A stretch of 64,000 bases of DNA from Bolinopsis microptera (GCF_026151205.1 NC_087082.1:19554494-19618493); one strand, 5' to 3'; shown: positions 1 through 13,051, counted from the stretch's first letter. Notes: a model not told the origin generated them from the sequence alone. A program made the numbers and translations.

Positions 1-3000
1 AGCTCTGAGGATTTATAATTCGCATCATTTAGTCGTTTCAGAACCTATAAATAGTGCTCAGAGCTGGTTTTGTGGTTAAGTTTTGTAGTTGGAAAGTGTT
101 TTAATGTAAAGTCTTAGAGTGGGAGCTCTGAGGATTTATAATTCGCATCATTTAGTCATTTCAGAACCTAGAAATAGTGCTCAGAGCTGGTTTTGTGGTT
201 AAGTTTTGTAGTTGGAAAGTGTTTTTGTAGAGTGGGAGCTCTGAGGATTTATAATTCGCATCATTTAGTCATTTCAGAACCTAGAAATAGTGCTCAGAGC
301 TGGTTTTGTGGTTAAGTTTTGTAGTTGGAAAGTGTTTTTAATGTAGAGTACTGGGAGCTCTGAGGATTTATAATTCGCATCATTTAGTCATTTCAGAACC
401 TATAAATAGTGCTCAGAGCTAGTTTTGTGGTTAAGTTTTGTAGTTGGAAAGTGTTTTTGTAGAGTGGGAGCTCTGAGGATTTATAATTCGCATCATTTAG
501 TCATTTCAGAACCTAGAAATAGTGCTCAGAGCTGGTTTTGTGGTTAAGTTTTGTAGTTGGAAAGTGTTTTTGTAGAGTGGGAGCTCTGAGGATTTATAAT
601 TCGCATCATTTAGTCATTTCAGAACCTAGAAATAGTGCTCAGAGCTGGTTTTGTGGTTAAGTTTTGTAGTTGGAAAGTGTTTTTGTAGAGTGGGAGCTCT
701 GAGGATTTATAATTCGCATCATTTAGTCATTTCAGAACCTATAAATAGTGCTCAGAGCTGGTTTTGTGGTTAAGTTTTGTAGTTGGAAAGTGTTTTAATG
801 TAGAGTCTTAGAGTGGGAGCTCTGAGGATTTATAATTCGCATCATTTAGTCGTTTCAGAACCTATAAATAGTGCTCAGAGCTGGTTTTGTGGTTAAGTTT
901 TGTAGTTGGAAAGTGTTTTTGTAGAGTGGGAGCTCTGAGGATTTATAATTGGCATCATTTAGCCGTCTCATAACCTAGAAATAGTGCTCAGAGCTGGTTT
1001 TGTGGTTAAGTTTTGTAGTTGGAAAGTGTTTTTGTAGAGTCTTAGAGTGGGAGCTCTGAGGATTTATAATTCGCATCATTTAGTCATTTCAGAACCTAGA
1101 AATAGTGCTCAGAGCTGGTTTTGTGGTTAAGTTTTGTAGTTGGAAAGTGTTTTTGTAGAGTCTTAGAGTGGGAGCTCTGAGGATTTATAATTCGCATCAT
1201 TTAGTCGTTTCAGAACCTATAAATAGTGCTCAGAGCTGGTTTTGTGGTTAAGTTTTGTAGGTGGAAAGTGTTTTTAATGTAGGGTGGGAGCTCTGAGGAT
1301 TTATAATTCGCATCATTTAGTCGTTTCAGAACCTATAAATAGTGCTCAGAGCTGGTTTTGTGGTTAAGTTTTGTAGTTGGAAAGTGTTTTTAATGTAGGG
1401 TGGGAGCTCTGAGGATTTATAATTCGCATCATTTAGTCATTTCAGAACCTATAAATAGTGCTCAGAGCTGGTTTTGTGGTTAAGTTTTGTAGTTGGAAAG
1501 TGTTTTTAATGTAGGGTGGGAGCTCTGAGGATTTATAATTCGCATCATTTAGCCGTCTCATAACCTAGAAATAGTGCTCAGAAGTGGTTTTGTGGTTAAG
1601 TTTTGTAGTTGGAAAGTGTTTTTAATGTAGAGTCTTAGAGTGGGAGCTCTGAGGATTTATAATTCGCATCATTTAGTCGTTTCAGAACCTAGAAATAGTG
1701 CTCAGAGCTGGTTTTGTGGTTAAGTTTTGTAGTTGGAAAGTGTTTTTAATGTAGGGTGGGAGCTCTGAGGATTTATAATTCGCATCATTTAGTCATTTCA
1801 GAACCTATAAATAGTGCTCAGAGCTGGTTTTGTGGTTAAGTTTTGAAGTTGGAAAGTGTTTTTAATGTAGGGTGGGAGCTCTGAGGATTTATAATTCGCA
1901 TCATTTAGTCGTTTCAGAACCTATAAATAGTGCTCAGAGCTGGTTTTGTGGTTAAGTTTTGTAGTTGGAAAGTGTTTTAATGTAGAGTCTTAGAGTGGGA
2001 GCTCTGAGGATTTATAATTCGCATCATTTAGTCGTTTCAGAACCTATAAATAGTGCTCAGAGCTGGTTTTGTGGTTAAGTTTTGTAGTTGGAAAGTGTTT
2101 TAATGTAGGGTGGGAGCTCTGAGGATTTATAATTCGCATCATTTAGTCGTTTCAGAACCTATAAATAGTGCTCAGAGCTTGTTTTGTGGTTAAGTTTTGT
2201 AGTTGGAAAGTGTTTTAATGTAGAGTCTTAGAGTGGGAGCTCTGAGGATTTATAATTCGCATCATTTAGTCGTTTCAGAACCTAGAAATAGTGCTCAGAA
2301 GTGGTTTTGTGGTTAAGTTTTGTAGTTGGAAAGTGTTTTAATGTAGGGTGGGAGCTCTGAGGATTTATAATTCGCATCATTTAGTCGTTTCAGAACCTAT
2401 AAATAGTGCTCAGAGCTTGTTTTGTGGTTAAGTTTTGTAGTTGGAAAGTGTTTTAATGTAGAGTCTTAGAGTGGGAGCTCTGAGGATTTATAATTCGCAT
2501 CATTTAGTCGTTTCAGAACCTAGAAATAGTGCTCAGAAGTGGTTTTGTGGTTAAGTTTTGTAGTTGGAAAGTGTTTTTAATGTAGGGTGGGAGCTCTGAG
2601 GATTTATAATTCGCATCATTTAGTCGTTTCAGAACCTATAAATAGTGCTCAGAAGTGGTTTTGTGGTTAAGTTTTGTAGCTGGAAAGTGTTTTAATGTAG
2701 AGTCTTAGAGTGGGAGCTCTGAGGATTTATAATTCGCATCATTTAGTCGTTTCAGAACCTATAAATAGTGCTCAGAGCTGGTTTTGTGGTTAAGTTTTGT
2801 AGCTGGAAAGTGTTTTTAATGTAGGGTGGGAGCTCTGAGGATTTATAATTCGCATCATTTAGTCGTTTCAGAACCTATAAATAGTGCTCAGAGCTTGTTT
2901 TGTGGTTAAGTTTTGTAGGTGGAAAGTGTTTTTAATGTAGAGTCTTAGAGTGGGAGCTCTGAGGATTTATAATTCGCATCATTTAGTCGTTTCAGAACCT

Positions 3001-3554
3001 AGAAATAGTGCTCAGAAGTGGTTTTGTGGTTAAGTTTTGTAGTTGGAAAGTGTTTTAATGTAGAGTCTTAGAGTGGGAGCTCTGAGGATTTATAATTCGC
3101 ATCATTTAGTCGTTTCAGAACCTAGAAATAGTGCTCAGAAGTGGTTTTGTGGTTAAGTTTTGTAGTTGGAAAGTGTTTTTAATGTAAAGTCTTAGAGTGG
3201 GAGCTCTGAGGATTTATAATTCGCATCATTTAGTCGTTTCAGAACCTAGAAATAGTGCTCAGAAGTGGTTTTGTGGTTAAGTTTTGTAGTTGGAAAGTGT
3301 TTTAATGTAAAGTCTTAGAGTGGGAGCTCTGAGGATTTATAATTCGCATCATTTAGTCGTTTCAGAACCTAGAAATAGTGCTCAGAAGTGGTTTTGTGGT
3401 TAAGTTTTGTAGTTGGAAAGTGTTTTAATGTAGAGTCTTAGAGTGGGAGCTCTGAGGATTTATAATTCGCATCATTTAGTCGTTTCACTTTCAGAACCTA
3501 GAAATAGTGCTCAGAGCTGGTTTTGTGGTTAAGTTTTGTAGCTGGAAAGTGTTT
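1..3554. repeat. Satellite array, units of about 110-130 bp, about 30 copies
   Basis: Head-to-tail copies of a unit starting AGCTCTGAGGATTTATAATT recur at about 1, 125, 237, 357, 470 and so on to about 3445. Unit length varies because the 3' spacer occurs in short forms (GTAGAGTGGG, GTAGGGTGGG) and a long form (GTAGAGTCTTAGAGTGGG). Each unit contains an inverted repeat, AGCTCTGAG near the start and CTCAGAGCT about 60 bp later, so single strands could form a hairpin; some units carry CAGAAGTGG instead, which breaks the second arm. Other variable sites are TCGTTTC/TCATTTC/CCGTCTC and CCTATAAA/CCTAGAAA. The array is cut by the window start, and the last unit runs into unique sequence near 3555. 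No coding potential is seen. Confidence 0.95.
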
Positions 3555-5256
3555 TGAAAACTGATTGAGTTATTTCTAAATTAATGAAATCAATTCCGCG
3601 AATATCGCGAACGAAGATACGGGCAATTTTGTTCATTTTTTGGGATATTTTCGCCGTGGCGTGGCTGCCCCGCGGGCACCGTTTGGCGGTTGGGGTCCGG
3701 GACCCCCTCAAAAGTTCGGTCACCGGTCTTAGTTTGTTGGTCAAACTGCTATCTCGAAATCAAGTTTCACAAAAAAATACCCATGGCTCCCCCCTTAACA
3801 ACGGACAAGGTGTGAACAGCAGAGTTACGACATGTATATATGTATAATACCCAAAAACAGAAACATGATAACAGTGAACGAATTGTAAGAGGGTACGGCA
3901 GAAATGGTAAGTTTTATGGGAATCGGCTAGCGCGTTGCTAAGCAATATCAATGAATAGTGCAGAATACCAACATATATTAAAACCGACCGTTATATCATA
4001 TTAAGATTACTGTTCATGAGGTATCCTTTTCTGGATGAACCTGTTAATAATAATATTTCCTGTTCTCATTCGACACTCTCATATGACACGTGTCCCAGAC
4101 AGGAAGAACACCGCTACCCCGCAAATGTGTCCGGGAGGTTTGTTGTTTAATAATATTATTTGATATATTATTATCGTTATATAACTTTAAGTAATAAACG
4201 TTGGAGACGAATGCAGGTTTACTATGCAGGTTCCCGTCTGTCCTTGAGGCCGTAGAGCAGACTGGTGTGACTGTGAGTACCGATAAAGGTGCCCACTCGA
4301 GCTCAGCTGGAGCACAGAGACATGATCATTCTGCGGAAAGTTATGGACGGCAGTTGATCGCCCAAACAATGAAGAAGGGGCTGGAAGAGTTTGAGACCGG
4401 TATTACTACAATTAGTAATACTAATTACAATAGGTAATTACAATTAGTAAACTAATTAGCACACTTTGAGTAATAGTCAATATGGGTTTCAAGTTGAAAA
4501 TGTTCTAAAAAAGTTTCTACTTACTAGTACTGGGAATCTGGTAATCTGCTTTTTTTTATAACTGTGTGAAACTTTTGTGCTGACTATATAAAATTTCTGA
4601 ATTGACTATATTTTAATATAGAATTAGAACTGCTGCTCTTGTTAGTTGGTACTGACAATAAAGAACTAAGACTTCTACAAAGTTACTACTATTACTACAT
4701 GTATGTAGACAAATCACATCGAGACAAATCAAACAAAAAGTTGAAATTTACAAAATTGAAATATGATCTTAATTCATAATCACAATTAAAATTCTTAGTT
4801 ACACAACTTGACCACTTGCTTGATTTTGGAAATTATTCGCGTAACGTACCCAATAGTAAACTTCATTAATGTAGCTTCATTTGCATTTATATTCTCAGTT
4901 TCACCGGTAAACCCCTAGGTTTGCCAAGGTATAAGGTCGCAAGTGTAGTAAACTTGCTCTGAAGCAAACGGCAAACTTAAAATATATTTTGTAAGACTAA
5001 GAACAAGTATGTCACTCCTCTATCATCACTTACAATATTTCAATTTGCGATAATAATCAATTAATCGACTAAAATAGCGAGTGGATAACATTTAACTAAA
5101 ATCGGCAATGTATTCTAAATCTAACGATTTGACTGAAAATCAAATGTCACACATTTTTCCACTAAAGATAACCTGACACATAGTCATTAATTCGATCGAT
5201 CCATGATTGCTGATTTTGTCATGCCATAGGTTTTGTCATTGTCATCATTAGCGTAC
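3555..5256. other. Non-coding stretch between satellite and receptor exons
   Basis: AT-rich sequence with no gene I can support. Short open frames near 3584-3847 and 4201-4437 have no recognisable domain, and the second has no ATG near its start. A CG-rich patch lies at 3655-3720. If the receptor gene at 5257-7691 continued in the minus direction, its cytoplasmic exons would fall here, but no kinase or phosphatase motif was seen. Confidence 0.5.
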
Positions 5257-7691
5257 CTGCTCCGGAAGGACTACCTCCGGGGGAGCTTCTGATATCTGTT
5301 ACGGTAGTAGAGGAGACCAGCTACTAGGACTACTATGAGGAGGCCGCAGATACCGGGGATTACTATCTCCGCTACGTCGTGGTGAGGGCCTGTTGCTGCT
5401 GCTACATGGTCAACTCTGAAGAGTGGGGAGAGATCTGACTAACAGTTCAAATAATTTAGGGATGTTTACAAAAATCATTTTTTGCCGGTCAAACTAAAAA
5501 AAAAACAAGTACCTATATATTAATTTCACTTACCCTCCACTGAGAGCCTTGCTAACCCCCACCACAAACTCAATTTTCTTAATCTTACCATCCAGTGCTG
5601 CAACAACAGCCTCACTTGACGGCTGCACAGTCACACTGTCATCAGGGGTGTCACATGGGGAGATCCAGACTTATACTTTAGTGTCGGAGGCATCTGAGTT
5701 TGTTATACCCACACCTGATAGTGATAGTCTGTCTCTGGTGGGACCTGGACAGTGTTAGCGGTGTGGTGATTTGTGGCACTTGGTATAAGAAAATAAATAA
5801 AGTAAATAAGGCGACATTTTTAAACAATTTTCGGTGATTTTGTTTCTGAAATTTTCAATGAAATACCTTGAGATTTTGGTGACTTGAACAATTTCCTTTT
5901 TTAGACCGTTGGCGAAATTCTCAAATTTAACTTAGTCAACATCTGCTGCCCGGAACTTAAACTCGATCATCGTATTCAATACTGCCAATAGGGGCTGAGG
6001 TTACTGGGCGGCGCTCAGCCTGTCATTCCGCCGAATCTTTATTATTTATGTTTATGAACATAATAGCCTGGGGTCCCCAGGTAAGGGCTGAGGATGAGAT
6101 GAAAGTCAGTTATACTTATACATGCGAGTGTAACAACAAGCATACAAAACCAAGCATAAAGTCTACACAATCAAGTTGACGTAGCTTTACATCAATTATG
6201 CATGATGAAGGATCATATTGAAAAAATGATATATAAAATGAAAGGCATGCTAATCATGCTCACGTACTGTAATGTGTCGAGAGTTTTTTTAATTTTTACT
6301 ATTTGACAAAATAATTGATCTTTTTAGTGTGAGTGTGATTTCAACTTTGAGTTTGAAAATATTTTGAAACGACTTTCGATATTATTGATTATTATATTTA
6401 ATAAACTGTCTCAAAGCCCTTAGAGGTGGCTCTATACGGGTCTTTACAACAACATATTGTGAGACTTACGGGTGAGGGTGACAGCAAAGACAGGCTGAGA
6501 CGGAGTCCCGAGACCCTTGTCGTTTTTACCGGTAACAGTGATACCGTACAGGGTGGATGGAGACACAGTGTCTCCTATTGTGATGGACGTTGTGTCTGTT
6601 GTCAGCACGTGTTCTGTTCCAATCCTTACTTTTCCGTCGTACTTTCCGTACTGAAACAGTCGGGTTGAAGTAAGGATTACCGGCATTAAGTGGAGAAGTT
6701 CATCCGCCTTTTTCATTTTTGTGTTATTGAGAAATGAGGATTAAGAAAATAAACATAGTGATGCTGATTTTGGCAAATGGCCAGACGCTATCTGCAAATA
6801 GGAAGGGGTATATTCTAGTTCGTTCTATTATTGTTGTTATCGAAAAACCCATCTTTATGGATTATGGCACTAATTATCAGGGCACCCCATGACTACAATT
6901 TGCCCATACCTGGCAACCTCCAATCTGATTATCCAATTCGAGGACAAAATAAGAAATATATGAACCAGATTTTATTGCACTGTTTTGAAAAAGAAGACAG
7001 AGTTGAAAAACAGGTTTCAATACGCACTTAATTGAATTTTTCAATAAATGTTGGCCATGCAAATTGCAAAGCCGCAGCCTATTTTCTAAACAAGACTCAT
7101 CTAACATAGTTAGAGGGAATGTTTGCCCTCAACTCATTGTTGAACACAATCTCACGTGCAAGAGCGAGACTATGCTGAGTAGGTGAAACGCGGGTACTGG
7201 GACGGTAGCCGTGGTGTGTGTGGGCGGTGGCTCAGATAAACACCTGCAGACAGGATGACGTCATCAAAGAACTGAAGTAGATAAGAAGTAGATAAGAAAC
7301 TTACCCTGACTTCATATTGGATGGCGGTGTTAGTGTCAATAGGGGGTCTCCACATGATTTCGAGAGAGGCAATATGACGCTCTTTCACATATGTACAACA
7401 CTGTTACACTTACAGGGCCTGGTGCAACTGGGATAAACAATTAGTGGTTAGATTATGTTTCAGGATTTATAGATTGTTGGCTTATTGACAATTTTCTCTC
7501 CTATCCTGATAAAAATTGTTTATTTTATATTTCTGTCATGGCGTGTGCTGTAGATTAGAGCACAAGCCAGAATAAAGGGAAATTGTTATACCCGACATAG
7601 ATTCGACGGTACAAGCAGTGTAGGATTGTGTGGAGATGCAATTGGGTCCTTGTACTGCAACTGAGAACTTGTACGCCTTGAACTTGGGCAG
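5257..7691 (-). pseudogene. Decayed multi-exon receptor-like gene with FN3 modules and a transmembrane exon
   Basis: Five minus-strand exons can be placed with consensus splice sites and compatible codon phases: 7691-7592, 7427-7305, 6650-6470, 5744-5534 and 5415-5257 (or 5275). The first ends an FN3 domain (YKFSVAV). The second opens a new one (VAPGPVSVTVL, then IMWRPPIDTNTAIQYEVR in another frame). The third completes it (TTSITIGDTVSPSTLYGITV, GLGTPSQPVFAV), so an intron splits the FN3 fold. The fourth is less clear (DDSVTVQPSSEAVVAALDG). The last encodes a hydrophobic helix (IVIPGICGLLIVVLVAGLLYY) followed by basic RNRYQKLPRR, typical of a single-pass receptor. Damage: a frameshift within 7330-7400 and an in-frame TAA in the fourth exon; TAG follows the basic tail unless the GTAGTC donor is used. 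Receptor family unknown; upstream exons may lie above 7700. Confidence 0.6.
6001..6084. mobile_element. Short dispersed MITE-like repeat, copy 1
   Basis: Begins TTACTGGGCGGCGCTCAGCC and ends AGCCTGGGGTCCCCAGGTAA. The two ends are imperfect inverted repeats of each other (TTAC, TGGG and AGCCT on one side, AGGCT, CCCA and GTAA on the other). A second copy lies at 13415-13484, differing by a short indel and a few substitutions. It sits in an intron of the FN3 pseudogene. Family unknown. Confidence 0.55.
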
Positions 7692-9527
7692 CTGAAAATT
7701 ATTATATTTAGTTGAAAGTTCAATGACAAAACAGTGTGATACAAAATTTTATGGCAATTCCATTGTTTAGACGAAAATTTTAATCAAGAAATAAAAAATT
7801 TGTGACGCCATAGCAGGGTACCTGGCGAGTTTCCGCATTTAAAGATAAAACTAGATGTGTTAAAATGAAATATATTTATTTCATGATGTTCTCATGTTAA
7901 ACATATATAAAGCTATAACTTACAGAGAATATGTAGTTTAGGCTTACCTTTCATATAAAGTTAGTCTCATCTAAAAACATTGATATTTGACCAATTTATG
8001 GGACGAAATCTACCAAATTTGGTGCATATGCCCAAATATGGGCATATGGTTTCTGGCTCATAACTCAGTCATTTTTTGTCCAATCTTGATGAAATTTGAT
8101 CTTTAGAGATAGTCCCATCAATCCACGTTTAGGCCCACTAATATAATAACAGTTATAATTTTTATCTTTTCCAAGTTTCAACGAAATTTAATTATCAAGT
8201 TATAAATATAAAATCAAGATCAAATTTAGATTAGATCTCGCCGACGTATGTGATTAATTTGGTTTAATTACCGGGATATAGGTTGACATTTAATTTCCAG
8301 GAATGAACTAGATGAATTTCTGAATTGTGTACACTGTACAGTTCTTTTCACCTTCCTTTTTTAGATAAAGGTTAACCTTCGATTTAAATGGCGATTGATA
8401 TCATTGTGTATTATTCACGAAACACAAACTGAAATTCAAGCATTGTATGAATTTCGGTTTTTGTTTCTTGAATTGTAGAAAATAATTCAAAGAATGCACC
8501 TTTTCTTTTTTTCTGAAAATGAATATTGATAGTATAGTACATTTTAAAATATTAAAACCTTATTCTTGTTTCTTTATGTTTTACATCCAAAGTATTTCTT
8601 ATCTTTAAAAACCTCAAGGCGAACGTAAGTTTTCCGTAAAAAAGTAAGAAAAATGTAATCAGACAGAAGCTGTGAATGTATAGTTATGGTTGATAACATC
8701 TTACTGAAAACAATTCTAAAAACAGTTGCCAAGTATTTTTCAAGATTTATCTTTGCGGTCATATCAACGTTTCTGGCAGGAGACCAGAGATTTGGTTTAT
8801 GGGATCCGCATCCAACTTATTTAGACATTGAGCCCAGCCATAGCCATAACTAGCCATGACCTTACGGAACTAGTCTGAAGATACTCGTTTTCTAAACTTG
8901 CCGAATATTGTGACATGAAATAGGAATCAGTAAAACAAAGTATTTTTAGTAAAACAAAGTATTTTATTTATTAGCAGTGCAATCAATTCATATGATATAA
9001 TTATAAGAATATAATAGTATGTCACACCTATTTAACTGTTACGTTTGAGTAGTCGTGCCATGGCTAAATTTAACTAGGACCAGTGGTGTCGATTAACATT
9101 TAATAGGTGAGTCTAAGTGACACAAATGGAAAATTTTAAGAAAAGACGGATTAAAACACAGATCCAGGGACAAGGAGACCCCACTGCAGGACCATACATG
9201 CTATTGGCTTGTGCATGGCCCAAAAAGGTTCCAGTTGTCCCGGAAACTGTACGTAGCTGGTCAACTAGTTTTGAATTCAGACTAGGCTTGATGAGTTCTG
9301 GGGTTTCTAGAGCTAAGATTTGATGGTGTCAGGTTTGTTCAGGCGGACATGGAAATTATGCGATGAATATATAGGTATATAAAAATCATATCAATATAAA
9401 AATAGATCCAAAAATAGATCCAAAGATTCACACGGCAGTCAGGGAACTTCCAGACAGGATGCTTTTGAAACAGGTATAATTAGCGCTTTTGTAATTAATT
9501 GTATGCAAGGGATGGGATGCTGATCAA
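7692..9527. other. Non-coding stretch
   Basis: No supported gene. AT-rich with scattered short repeats, for example the direct repeat AGTAAAACAAAGTATTTTA at 8930-8965. Open frames at 8574-8762 (minus) and 9117-9323 (plus) show no recognisable domain. Confidence 0.5.
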
Positions 9528-9989
9528 CTAAGCTGGTTCAATGCCCCAGCTATTTAGGGGGAGCCACTCAATTTCACGCCCAGGTGTTGTCAATTGCTGG
9601 GTTTCCAGTAACAGCTTTTTGATACGGCTCTTGATAATTGAGATGGGGGAGGAAAGGTCGGAAAATTTACTAGAGCCAGGGACCATGACATTGTTTTCAT
9701 TAGGAGTGCATTTGTCGAATATTTTATCAATCAAACTGTTCCATATAGTCGTACCTTTGACGACAAAATTGTGTTTAGAAATGTCAAGTTTGTGTCGGGG
9801 GACCCGCATAGTTTGGCTACATGTTCTGGAACTTGTTTGGAATAAACTTGTCAGAGAGATGGGTTGATGCAGTTTCAAGATTTTAAACAGTTCAGTGGAT
9901 ATATGTTGGATGTACAGGTTGTGGATTGACATGATTTTCTCGGTATTGAAGGGTACAAAACATACCGGTTTAGCAAGTTTTCACTTTTC
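9528..9989 (-). pseudogene. C-terminal remnant of a non-LTR (LINE) reverse transcriptase
   Basis: The minus frame from about 9989 to 9528 matches the tail found after the RT domain in many invertebrate LINE ORF2 proteins (Jockey/CR1/RTE-like): a helical stretch HNLYIQHISTELFKILKLH, then MRVPRHKLDISKHNFVVKG, the GTTIWNSLI motif, and a basic end (IIKSRIKKLLLE). A stop lies just upstream near 9990 and no RT catalytic motif (such as YxDD) is visible, so this is a 5'-truncated copy. It shares orientation with the ORF1-type gene at 14156-15028, but 4 kb of unrelated repeats separates them, so a single insertion is not shown. Assignment is from recalled family patterns, not a search. Confidence 0.6.
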
Positions 9990-10169
9990 ATAATCCGGTA
10001 ATTAGGATCAGAATGTTTAGGCTTCTGCATGGCAGATATTTATTTCTGCAGGTAATTTAAAAATAACCTCATCGGGACAAATTTACGAATGATAAGCCCC
10101 CATGTACCCCATATCTTAGGTATGTGGTATGTGGGAAGGGAGGGAGAGAGGGAGGGAGCATGTTTTTTA

Positions 10170-10580
10170 TCATGCGAGGGAGGGAGGGAGGGAGGGAGGG
10201 AGGGAGGGAGGAAGGGAGGGAGGGAGGGAGGGAGGGAGGGAGGGAGGGAGGGAGGAAGGGAGGGAGGGAGGGAGGGAGGGAGGGAGGGAGGGAGGGAGGG
10301 AGGGAGGGAGGGAGGGAGGGAGGGAGGGAGGGAGGGAGGGAGGGAGGGAGGGAGGGAGGGAGGGAGGGAGGGAGGGAGGGAGGGAGGGAGGGAGGGAGGG
10401 AGGGAGGGAGGGAGGGAGGGAGGGAGGGAGGGAGGGAGGGAGGGAGGGAGGGAGGGAGGGAGGGAGGGAGGGAGGGAGGGAGGGAGGGAGGGAGGGAGGG
10501 AGGGAGGGAGGGAGGGAGGGAGGGAGGGAGGGACGGAGGGAGGGAGGGACGGAGGGAGGGAGGGAGGGAGGGAGGGAGGG
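10170..10580. repeat. (GGGA)n microsatellite, about 100 copies
   Basis: An almost uninterrupted tetranucleotide tract with a few GAAG and GACG interruptions (around 10210, 10255, 10532, 10549). The G-rich plus strand is a classic G-quadruplex-forming motif. Because the unit is 4 bp and lacks stops, several overlapping open frames encoding Gly-Arg-Glu or Leu-Pro-Ser repeats appear on both strands; these are spurious. Tract length in the assembly is probably unreliable. Confidence 0.97.
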
Positions 10581-12967
10581 AGAATCATGGTTTAGTTTGG
10601 GATAAGAAATGGCGGTTTCCGGAAAAATTTCCATATTTTCGTCCCGAAATCAGGTCACCAGAATGTCTCGTAAGGTAGTTAGTTAAATTATGATATAGTG
10701 AAGGTAGTGAAATTATGTAAAGAGACCTGAAGTGCCGGTGGTTTCAATTAATAAAATCTCTTATCGTTGATGGGCTGTGATTATTATATGTAGCAATGAA
10801 TGCTGAAATCATGATCATATTTGAATTTTGATACATACCAACAACACACGCGTTTTTAATAGTTGAATAGTATCGTATCAAACTTAAATTTTATTTCATA
10901 AACAATTTGTGATTTCATTTTGAAATTTATCCAGGGGTTCGACAGTCAATTTCAGCATCAACAATAAACACCGAAAGACCTAAATTGTCTACCTTAATCG
11001 GACATAATTGTCACGGACAATTTTTCACGTTCATGTATGGCGGCCGAGATGGCTCAACAAAATTTTCACTGAAAATTTTGAATTAAAAAATTAATTATAC
11101 AATTAATCATGTACAAAGGATCCTGTGTTTAGAAAAGTTGCAGACACTGAAATTCATACTCGATTTTACTTAACTAGGGGGTGCACCATAAAAATAAACT
11201 TGCTCGGATTTTAAAAATTTTTCTACCATTGTTTTCTAGAGACTGTGAGAATTTTCACAATACCAAATTTGTGATATCTTTTTGGAAAGATCAGTGAGTT
11301 TCGCCTAGGTGCCATATTTGATGGTACGCGGCTTTTGGAGCAAAATTAGCTGTAAAAGTCGCGTAATTTGACCAAATTTGACCAAATTCGTTGATTTTTG
11401 TCGTGTTATTTGGATATATCTGATATCTTCAGTTCCTTGAATGAGATCATTCTGAAAATTGGCGACGACCTTCCAATAGGGCTTTCACAACTGTCCGAAA
11501 AATTTGGTGGATATCGGAGTTGATATAGTGATCAAAATGGGGCAACATACGCTGCTTTTAGCTGTAACATAATGTTTGATGGTTGGATATGCTTTAAACT
11601 TTTCGGACACCTTCCTTGTAAGTCTATGAGTAAGCTTACCAATTTTTGTTGCAATCGGAGGTCGGGAAGGATACTTAATATCTATTTGTGTGAAGAAAAT
11701 TGTGCTGGCCGAAATTAGCGCTAAAAAACCATCCTACAGTCGGCACGCGCGTCGCGCGGCTCACTGTCGATGGCGCACTACCTAACTTAACTTCTAAGAG
11801 TCGATTTTACTCACGCCCAAGTCACAAGTGAAAATCGGTTTTACTCAATTTTTCCAAAAAATAAGCATTCTGGGCCTTCATGACCCTTGACGGATGTTAC
11901 TCGTCTAAATTTCTTCGAAGTAGCGCGCGCCGCTTTCTTCTCGAAATGTTGGCCCGATGGCAAGTGCTACGATGGCAAGTGCTACGAAGCGCGCCGGGCC
12001 AGATCATTAACAATCATGGTTGTAGCGCGATGCGTTACTGTGCCGCGCCGCGCACTTAATAAGGCTTATCACAGCGACACTGGCTAGATCGGCGAGATGC
12101 GCTACTGTGCCGCGCCGAGCTGCCATGAATTGACATCGTCAATTAATAACAATGGTCAATCATGACCCTCATAGTGCCAATATAAACATGTACATTGCTG
12201 TCATTTTAAGCCTACCTTTGATTCTCTAAGAGTCAAGACCTTCAGAAGCTGAGAAACAAATTTCCCATATTCGCACATAATATGAAATATGGGCGTGGCT
12301 CCACAGGGTTGAAACTACTTTTTTATAATAGAATTTGCTTACTTTATCAATTCTGATTTAGAATGACCTAACAGAGGACCCTGTGTTTAGAAATGTTGTA
12401 GACACTGAACTGCGTCCTCGATTTTCACTCAATTTTTAGTGTCGATTTTTTACTCGCGCCCAAGTGAAAATTGGTTTTTCTGATTTTTTCCCAAATATAA
12501 GCATTTTGGGCTTTCATGACCTTGATAGAACTAATATAAACATGTGCATTGCGGTCATTTTCAACTCAAGTTTGAGTCTCTAAGACCTTTAAAAGCTGAA
12601 ATATGGGCGTGGCTCCACAGGGTTGGGACTAACGACATAACAATAACATGCGGCCCTCGATATTTTGAGTTACTAATGACCTATTTAACCCGATTCAGCA
12701 GCAAAAAACTCTGTACATCGAAGTGCACACTCAACTTCTCCCTGCTTATACTGAACGAGCGTACTAAATCACTCTACAGTCGATCTTCGAGATTGTTCTA
12801 AAAGGGCCCCCGACAGTTGAAACCAACTTCGATCGATGTATTTTCGGACGCTGATTCCGAATCACCCCCCATGACATAGGGTTAAAATGCTCCCCTGACG
12901 AGATATAGGCGAAAAACTGTCTCGATCACGTGATATGACCGTATAAGGAAGTTAGTCTACTTTCTCG

Positions 12968-13051
12968 TTAGGGTTAGGGTTTCAGCATATGCTTTTGTTA
13001 AGGATTGGGTTAGGGTTAGGGTTGGGATCAGATAAGAGGGTTAGGGTTTCG
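12968..13051 (+). repeat. Interrupted TTAGGG telomere-like repeats
   Basis: Clusters of GTTAGGGTTAGGG occur at about 12968, 13009 and 13040, separated by short unrelated spacers, in otherwise ordinary sequence. TTAGGG is the usual metazoan telomere unit. A similar run on the opposite strand lies inside a small element at 19981-20035, which suggests that these are element-borne repeats rather than former chromosome ends. Confidence 0.65.

Noticed and set aside
1-3554. CRISPR-like array
   Set aside because: Units are contiguous variants of one sequence without unique spacers, in a eukaryotic context; it is a satellite.
4201-4437. Plus-strand ORF of about 78 codons
   Set aside because: No ATG until near the end of the frame, no known domain, no splice context I trust.
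6444-6716. Stand-alone 90-codon minus-strand gene
   Set aside because: It is one FN3 exon with an acceptor at 6651-6653 and a donor at 6469; the apparent start lies in the intron.
10040-10678. Overlapping ORFs rich in GGRE or LPPSLPPS on both strands
   Set aside because: Produced by the (GGGA)n microsatellite; no non-repeat domain.
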